A model generated the notes under the pieces. The model was given only the letters and a program-made list of their open reading frames with translations, ran no database searches and was not told where the DNA came from. The position numbers and the translations under genes are program-made. Below are positions 59,654 through 64,000 of a DNA stretch of 64,000 bases, in pieces (the first letter of the stretch is position 1; every line of letters begins with the position of its first letter). Origin of the DNA: CAZMOK01 sp964567785 (GTDB taxonomy: Bacteria > Bacteroidota > Bacteroidia > Bacteroidales > JAGOPY01); contig CAZMOK010000006.1 of NCBI GenBank assembly GCA_964567785.1, forward strand, positions 1-64,000, in the 5' to 3' direction.

Positions 59654-61141
59654 ATGGAGAATTATTTCAAACCTTTCAGGGATAACATTATAGGGATAGA
59701 TCAAACCTTCAACGGTCCTTATGGCGAGAAGAAGATCGTTTATGCCGACTGGATAGCCAGCGGCAGGCTCTACAGGCCAATTGAGGACAGACTGATAAAC
59801 ACATTCGGCCCGTTTATAGGTAATACACACACAGAAACCAGTGAAACGGGTGTGTTGATGACAAAAGCCTATCACATTGCCCATCAAAAGATCAAAGAGC
59901 ACGTAAATGCTTCTGATGATGATGCCATTATCACTGCAGGTTTTGGAATGACTGCCGTTGTCAATAAGTTGCAACGGATTCTCGGTCTCAAAACCTGTGG
60001 CTATCTCAACCGCGACGAATGCAACCAGGACCGTGAACGACCGGTTATTTTCATTTCCCACATGGAACATCACTCAAACCACACTTCCTGGTTCGAAACA
60101 GTTGGTGATGTTGTCCAGATCCCCCCCGGCGACGGCCTTTTGATAGACCTCGATAAACTGAAAAGGGAACTTGAGAAGTATAAGGACCGCAAAACCAAGA
60201 TAGGCACATTCACTGCTTGCTCAAATGTTACCGGAGTTCACACACCCTTTCACCAGATGGCCAGGTTAATGCACGAATACGGTGGGGTGGCTTTTATCGA
60301 TTTTGCCGCATCTGCTCCCTACGTTGATATAAACATGCACCCTGAAGACCCCATGGAAAAGCTGGATGCCATATTCTTTTCTCCCCATAAATTCCTTGGT
60401 GGCCCTGGCAGTTCAGGGGTTTTGATCTTCGATAAAAAATTATATCAAAAACACGGCCCGCCCGATCAGCCGGGCGGCGGAACCGTTGACTGGACCAACC
60501 CATGGGGTGAGTTTAAATACATTGATGACATTGAGGCAAGGGAGGACGGAGGAACACCCGGCTTCCTGCAGGCTATTAAAACATCCCTGGCGCTTGAGCT
60601 GAAGAATAAAATGGGTGCAAAGAATATTGAGGAAAGGGAAAAACACCTTACCGGTAAAGCCTTTGAAGTGCTCCCAAATGTCCCGGGGCTAAACATCCTT
60701 GCGGAAAACGTCAGGGAAAGGCTTGGCGTGATCTCCTTTTATTTCGACCATATTCATTTCAACCTGGCCGTGAAATTGCTGAACGATATTTACGGCATCC
60801 AGGTCAGGGGTGGTTGCGCCTGTGCCGGGACATACGGCCACTACCTTCTAGATGTAACTTATGACAAATCACATGAAATAACCTCCCTGATCAGTTCCGG
60901 CGATTTATCGCTGAAGCCCGGATGGGTCAGGTTATCGCTGCACCCTACAATGACTGATGACGAGCTTGATTACATACTTCAAGCAATCAGGGATGTGGCA
61001 GTCAATTATCAGAAATGGAGCAGCGACTATATCTACAATAACAAAACGAACGAGTTCAGGCATAAAAGCGAGCCTGAAGATAAATCCGATTTAATTAAAG
61101 ACTGGTTTTTACTTGAAGAGATGCACAAACTTACGGTCTGA
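59654..61141 (+). CDS. Class V aminotransferase, cysteine-desulfurase-like
   Basis: 495 residues, PLP fold type I. FISHMEHHSNHTSW, ACSNVTGVHTPFHQMA, FIDFAASAPYVDI (PLP Asp) and the lysine K246 in FSPHKFLGGPGSSGVL are as in SufS/Csd. VRGGCACAGTYGH contains Cys residues near the expected persulfide site. The protein is about 90 residues longer than SufS, with an extended C-terminus. It may remove sulfur from cysteine or selenocysteine, or act on a related substrate; no suf or isc genes are adjacent. Confidence 0.85.
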   Translation: MENYFKPFRDNIIGIDQTFNGPYGEKKIVYADWIASGRLYRPIEDRLINTFGPFIGNTHTETSETGVLMTKAYHIAHQKIKEHVNASDDDAIITAGFGMTAVVNKLQRILGLKTCGYLNRDECNQDRERPVIFISHMEHHSNHTSWFETVGDVVQIPPGDGLLIDLDKLKRELEKYKDRKTKIGTFTACSNVTGVHTPFHQMARLMHEYGGVAFIDFAASAPYVDINMHPEDPMEKLDAIFFSPHKFLGGPGSSGVLIFDKKLYQKHGPPDQPGGGTVDWTNPWGEFKYIDDIEAREDGGTPGFLQAIKTSLALELKNKMGAKNIEEREKHLTGKAFEVLPNVPGLNILAENVRERLGVISFYFDHIHFNLAVKLLNDIYGIQVRGGCACAGTYGHYLLDVTYDKSHEITSLISSGDLSLKPGWVRLSLHPTMTDDELDYILQAIRDVAVNYQKWSSDYIYNNKTNEFRHKSEPEDKSDLIKDWFLLEEMHKLTV

Positions 61142-61161
61142 CAAAACCAATTTCAAAAGGT

Positions 61162-62505
61162 TCAGGCCCTGTTAAGCTCTAGCAGTGTGATCTCCGGAAG
61201 AATGCCTACCCTGCCGGGATATCCTATCATGCCAAGCCCCCTGTTCACATAAAGATATTGTTGCCTCCCGCGGTTTGTAAGATCGTATAGCCCTGCCCAG
61301 TATTTGTACATATACTGTGCGAGGCTCCATTTGAATCCTTTGAATTCAACACCAAACTGGAAACCATGGGTATGACCGGAAAGTGTGAGATCGACCTCCG
61401 GATGTTTTTCAGTGACTATTTTTTCCCAGTGAGTAGGATCGTGCGACAAAAGTATCCTCACAGGTAAATCTTCTGTGCCGGCAAGGGCCTTATCAAGATC
61501 GCCATACTGAGGGAATCTCTTGTTCTTGCTCCAGTTCTCAACGCCCAGTATGGCTATCTTATCGTCTCCCCTCTTTATAACGTTACTTTCGTTATTTAGC
61601 AGTTTCCAGCCAAGCCCTTCATAAAAATCGTAAAGCATCTGCAGGTTCTTTTTCTTTGCCTCGTCGTCGGGCCAGTTCACATAATCGCCGTAATCATGGT
61701 TACCCAGCACGGCATAGATCCCCTGGCTGGCTTTTATTTTTTTGAGTGAATCCCTGAACCTGATCGCTTCGGAAGTGGTGGAGTTGACCAGGTCGCCTGT
61801 AAACATCACCAGGTCAGGGTTCAGAGAGTTAATTAGTTCTGCAGCTTCATCCAGGGGATCGGAACTTATCCAGCTACCAAGGTGAAGATCGGAGATCTGT
61901 ACTACCCTCAGTCCATCGAAGGATGCGGGCAGTGACGGTAACCTGATAAACTCCCGCCTTATCCTGAAATCATATGCCCATTTAATAACACCTACCAGCA
62001 TACCACTAAGTAAAAGACCTCCCCCGGCAAGGCCCATAGTTTTGAGAAATCTGGCACGGTTCATAGTGGTTGCTTCCTGGTTAAAGGGTTTCTTCTGCCT
62101 TTTTGCCTTCGCAAAGCGAAAAGAAAAATCAACGATCCGGATAAGGTCCACAATCAGGAAAAACAGTACCGCCAGCAACTTGGAAATATAAATAACAAAA
62201 GATATCCCGAATGCATAAATCGCAAAGGCGCCAGTCCATGTATAATAAGGCTTTACGATCAGGGCAAGGCCCATGCCTACCATCATGACAAACGGTAACC
62301 AGTAAAGAAAAGTAATACCGTATTTCCAGGAGGCCTTTATCTTTTTCAGGTCTTTCCTGATGGAATACCACAGATAAAAATCTATTGCAAAAAGGAAGAC
62401 CAGGAGAGGGATCCTGTCAGCCATTTTGGGAAATGTACTGCTCAGTAAAATATAGGTTAAGACCAAAAATACTGCGCCTGCAAGTATATATAGGAACCTC
62501 TTCAT
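61162..62505 (-). CDS. Membrane metallophosphoesterase, YkuE-like
   Basis: 447 residues. Four or five transmembrane helices lie in the first 185 residues, the last (GLAGGGLLLSGMLVGVI) after NRARFLKT. The calcineurin-like domain follows with DLHLGS, FTGDLVN, GNHDYG, LSHDP and SGHTHG, giving the two-metal site. Relatives include UDP-2,3-diacylglucosamine or lipid phosphodiesterases, but LpxH assignment is not supported. Convergent with the desulfurase-like gene, 20 bp apart. Confidence 0.9.
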   Translation of the reverse strand: MKRFLYILAGAVFLVLTYILLSSTFPKMADRIPLLVFLFAIDFYLWYSIRKDLKKIKASWKYGITFLYWLPFVMMVGMGLALIVKPYYTWTGAFAIYAFGISFVIYISKLLAVLFFLIVDLIRIVDFSFRFAKAKRQKKPFNQEATTMNRARFLKTMGLAGGGLLLSGMLVGVIKWAYDFRIRREFIRLPSLPASFDGLRVVQISDLHLGSWISSDPLDEAAELINSLNPDLVMFTGDLVNSTTSEAIRFRDSLKKIKASQGIYAVLGNHDYGDYVNWPDDEAKKKNLQMLYDFYEGLGWKLLNNESNVIKRGDDKIAILGVENWSKNKRFPQYGDLDKALAGTEDLPVRILLSHDPTHWEKIVTEKHPEVDLTLSGHTHGFQFGVEFKGFKWSLAQYMYKYWAGLYDLTNRGRQQYLYVNRGLGMIGYPGRVGILPEITLLELNRA

Positions 62506-62654
62506 TCAATCAGCCCGGTGCGAAATTAGAAAATACTTGATTCTAACAAGTTAAGGTAGTATTATGTTTAATTTAAGTTATAACTAACGGAAAATGTCAC
62601 CTATTATTTTATTTAGAAAGCTTTCAACTATTAATTCATCTAACAGGAGAAAAG
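62506..62654. other. Intergenic region before the adhesin remnant
   Basis: No ORF, RNA or promoter motif is recognised. The stretch is AT-rich and may contain further decayed sequence of the adhesin gene. Confidence 0.4.
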
Positions 62655-63079
62655 TTTGGTGCCTGCTTTTCCAGCATTCCACCTACTAACAACAATAACT
62701 GGCTGATTACCCCGCTTTTTAGACCTGGGAAACAATTCAGAACTCTTTTTCCGGGTTAAATCATATACCGACAGCTATAGCCTGGAAAGGTATAAAATTG
62801 GTTTTTCAACTACCGGTACCAACCCCGAAGATTTTATTATTGTATCTGGTTCAACACCCATGCTTACGCCTGCTGATGCCTGGGAAGAACTTGAAAACAC
62901 GCTCTGAAAAAATGATCCGGACACTTATCCTTACCGACTCAAAAGGCAGGCTGGTCTTCAGGAAGGATATTTCGATCAAGGAATACATACTGAGCACTGA
63001 AAGCATGGCTCCCGGACTATACCTGTTAAGATTTGAAGGGGAATCCTGTTCCGGTTCAAGAAAGATTTTGGTAAGATAA
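62655..63079 (+). pseudogene. Remnant of a T9SS-secreted adhesin (cleaved-adhesin domain)
   Basis: Homology to the choice-of-anchor-J/cleaved-adhesin domain continues across three frames. Frame of 62655: FGACFSSIPPTNNNNWLITP. Frame of 62722: SYTDSYSLERYKIGFSTTGT, then NPEDFIIVSG, ending at a TGA near 62904. Frame of 62912: a T9SS type A sorting domain, from TDSKGRLVFRKD through MAPGLYLLRFEGE to RKILVR. At least two frameshifts and the missing signal peptide and start mark it as decayed. The domain family is typical of gingipain-like and other Bacteroidota surface proteins. Confidence 0.78.
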
Positions 63080-63103
63080 CAGCACGAAATAAGTATTGTT
63101 AAA

Positions 63104-63139
63104 GCGTAAACGCCCTGAAAGGGCTTTTACGCCTTTTTT
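63104..63139 (+). terminator. Rho-independent terminator after the adhesin remnant
   Basis: GCGTAAA pairs with TTTACGC and GCCC with GGGC around a 5-nt loop, with a single C-T mismatch, followed by six T. It still looks functional though the gene upstream is decayed, and it rules out a TTG start at 63096 for the next gene. Confidence 0.8.
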
Positions 63140-63182
63140 CATTATTCCCCTCAAACATTTTCTTATATTTCTGAAAAAAATA

Positions 63183-63746
63183 ATGAAACATAAACCGGCT
63201 TTAAGAATATCCATATTCCTGAATATATTACTGTTGATCCTCTTAATACTGATTGCCTTTAACACCCAATTTTATAAGATACGTGGGATTTCCAGCCTGG
63301 ATGAGCAGAACAGTAAAGAGCTTTTCTCACTTGCCGGGGAAGCATTAAGATCAGGTGATGTGCCTGTTGGCTCTCTTGTTCTGTATGATGGCGAGATAAT
63401 AGGAAAAGGATTTAATACAGTGTATAGGGATAAAAATATTTGTGGTCATGCAGAGATCAATGCCTTGAACGATGCCATTCAAAAGCTTGGAATAAGGGAA
63501 TTCCTTGACCTGGAAAGGGAAAAACTTGAGGTAATATCAACCTTTGAGCCCTGCGAGATGTGCAAGGGCACCCTTAATCACTACAGGATAAATAACCTGA
63601 CTTTTATGAAGAGCAAAAGCTATGGTATCTGGATCAGGAATCACTGGGCTTCTTTCAGATATGAGTTAGCAAAAAGACAATCTCCCGGAACTCAAATCCA
63701 GGACTCATTGTTTATGCTGCACCCAGAATATCCCGGGAATAATTGA
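63183..63746 (+). CDS. Membrane-anchored nucleoside/cytidine deaminase-like protein
   Basis: 187 residues from ATG 63183. One transmembrane helix (residues 8-27) precedes a CDA-fold domain: VPVGSLVLYDGEIIGKGFN, GHAEINAL (zinc His and catalytic Glu) and TFEPCEMCKG (zinc Cys pair). The usual family is cytosolic guanine deaminase/TadA-like. The N-terminal helix would tether the domain to the membrane, on the periplasmic side if it acts as a signal anchor. It is not the essential TadA copy judging by the anchor. A longer start at TTG 63096 is rejected since it overlaps the terminator. Confidence 0.82.
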   Translation: MKHKPALRISIFLNILLLILLILIAFNTQFYKIRGISSLDEQNSKELFSLAGEALRSGDVPVGSLVLYDGEIIGKGFNTVYRDKNICGHAEINALNDAIQKLGIREFLDLEREKLEVISTFEPCEMCKGTLNHYRINNLTFMKSKSYGIWIRNHWASFRYELAKRQSPGTQIQDSLFMLHPEYPGNN

Positions 63747-63780
63747 CCTTTTTATAGCTTATATTAAAAGATCTCAATTA

Positions 63781-63801
63781 TGATCACTGATCACTGATCA
63801 C
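63781..63801. repeat. Heptamer array (TGATCAC x3)
   Basis: Three exact copies of TGATCAC, equal to (ACTGATC)n in another phase. Each unit contains the palindrome TGATCA. It lies 34 bp after the deaminase stop. Confidence 0.85.
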
Positions 63802-63843
63802 TGTTAATTTTTAATACCTTCGTTTGAATCAACTTAATTGCAT

Positions 63844-64000
63844 ATGATCAATGATAAGAATGCCGACCGGGATGGCCTGATATTCATTCGATTCCTGGTC
63901 AAATACAGGGTGACACTTATTATTACCCTGATTGTTGCCGTTGCAGCCACCCTGGTCGCAACATGGTTGATGGAGCCAAAGTACAGGTCTTCGGGCATCA
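63844..64000 (+). CDS. Wzz-like chain-length determinant protein (5' part)
   Basis: Only 52 codons are visible. A short polar start is followed by a transmembrane helix (LIITLIVAVAATLVAT) and MEPKYRSSGI, the pattern of Wzz/polysaccharide chain-length or tyrosine-kinase-associated proteins. A TACCTTCG box 21 nt upstream resembles a -7 element. It suggests an LPS or capsule locus to the right. Confidence 0.7.
   Translation, partial: MINDKNADRDGLIFIRFLVKYRVTLIITLIVAVAATLVATWLMEPKYRSSGI

Noticed and set aside
63096..63182. Longer deaminase reading from TTG 63096
   Set aside because: The added codons lie on an intrinsic terminator hairpin and have no protein character; ATG 63183 starts a typical membrane anchor.

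Overview
The window looks like a chromosomal segment of a Bacteroidota bacterium, probably in or near the Bacteroidales/Marinilabiliales. This rests on gene content and signals, not on a database search. The supporting signs are about twenty TAnnTTTG-type -7 boxes just upstream of genes, few Shine-Dalgarno sequences, type IX secretion (T9SS) sorting domains, a rhomboid protease with a DUF6576-like tail, a fused alpha/beta 2-oxoacid dehydrogenase E1, and a Bacteroidota-style serC-serA-DUF1015 cluster. Nearly every gene is intact. There is no prophage, conjugative element, rRNA operon or CRISPR array.

Layout. 1-5.1 kb: end of an acyl-CoA reductase gene, then the serine cluster serC, serA, a four-helix-bundle protein and DUF1015. 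5.1-14 kb: LTA-synthase-like sulfatase-fold protein, PLP homeostasis protein, Ca/Na antiporter, galK, tRNA-Arg(ACG), an alpha/beta hydrolase, an HD phosphohydrolase, an exported amidohydrolase and a DUF6580 membrane protein. 14-22 kb: orphan GroES-like protein, mutL, two rhomboids, a T9SS-exported beta-propeller protein, a membrane EEP phosphatase and a CDF metal transporter. 22-29.5 kb: a DNA-damage/mutagenesis island made of an exonuclease/GIY-YIG/UvrC-like fusion, an XRE-S24 (LexA-like) repressor, dinB, an error-prone DnaE and an SRAP peptidase. The divergent promoter region carries paired palindromic operators. 29.5-32.5 kb: DUF6599, DUF362 and an SRPBCC/GyrI-like protein.

32.5-36.5 kb: a one-gene RAYT transposase unit bounded by inverted hairpins sits downstream of the thrS-infC-rpmI-rplT operon. 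infC there appears to start at an ATA codon. 36.5-44.5 kb: PadR/PspC pair, fused 2-oxoacid dehydrogenase E1, LpxR-like protein, DUF493, a conserved unknown, acylphosphatase and mnmD. 44.5-54.8 kb: lipoprotein, PolB-like exonuclease, a dihydroorotate-dehydrogenase-like/monooxygenase/Fe-alcohol dehydrogenase/D-threonine-aldolase-like run, dnaB, a secreted-looking pcm, a solitary sucC and lolD. 55-64 kb: a 1,528-residue exported protein of 24 TPR-like units, a cysteine-desulfurase-like enzyme, a membrane metallophosphoesterase, a decayed T9SS adhesin remnant, a membrane-anchored deaminase and the start of a Wzz-like chain-length protein.

The strongest items for follow-up are the mutasome island with its operators, the hairpin-bounded RAYT unit, the infC ATA start, a family of 7-bp tandem arrays at gene ends, the 24-unit repeat protein, and a MutL whose C-terminal endonuclease motifs are degenerate.
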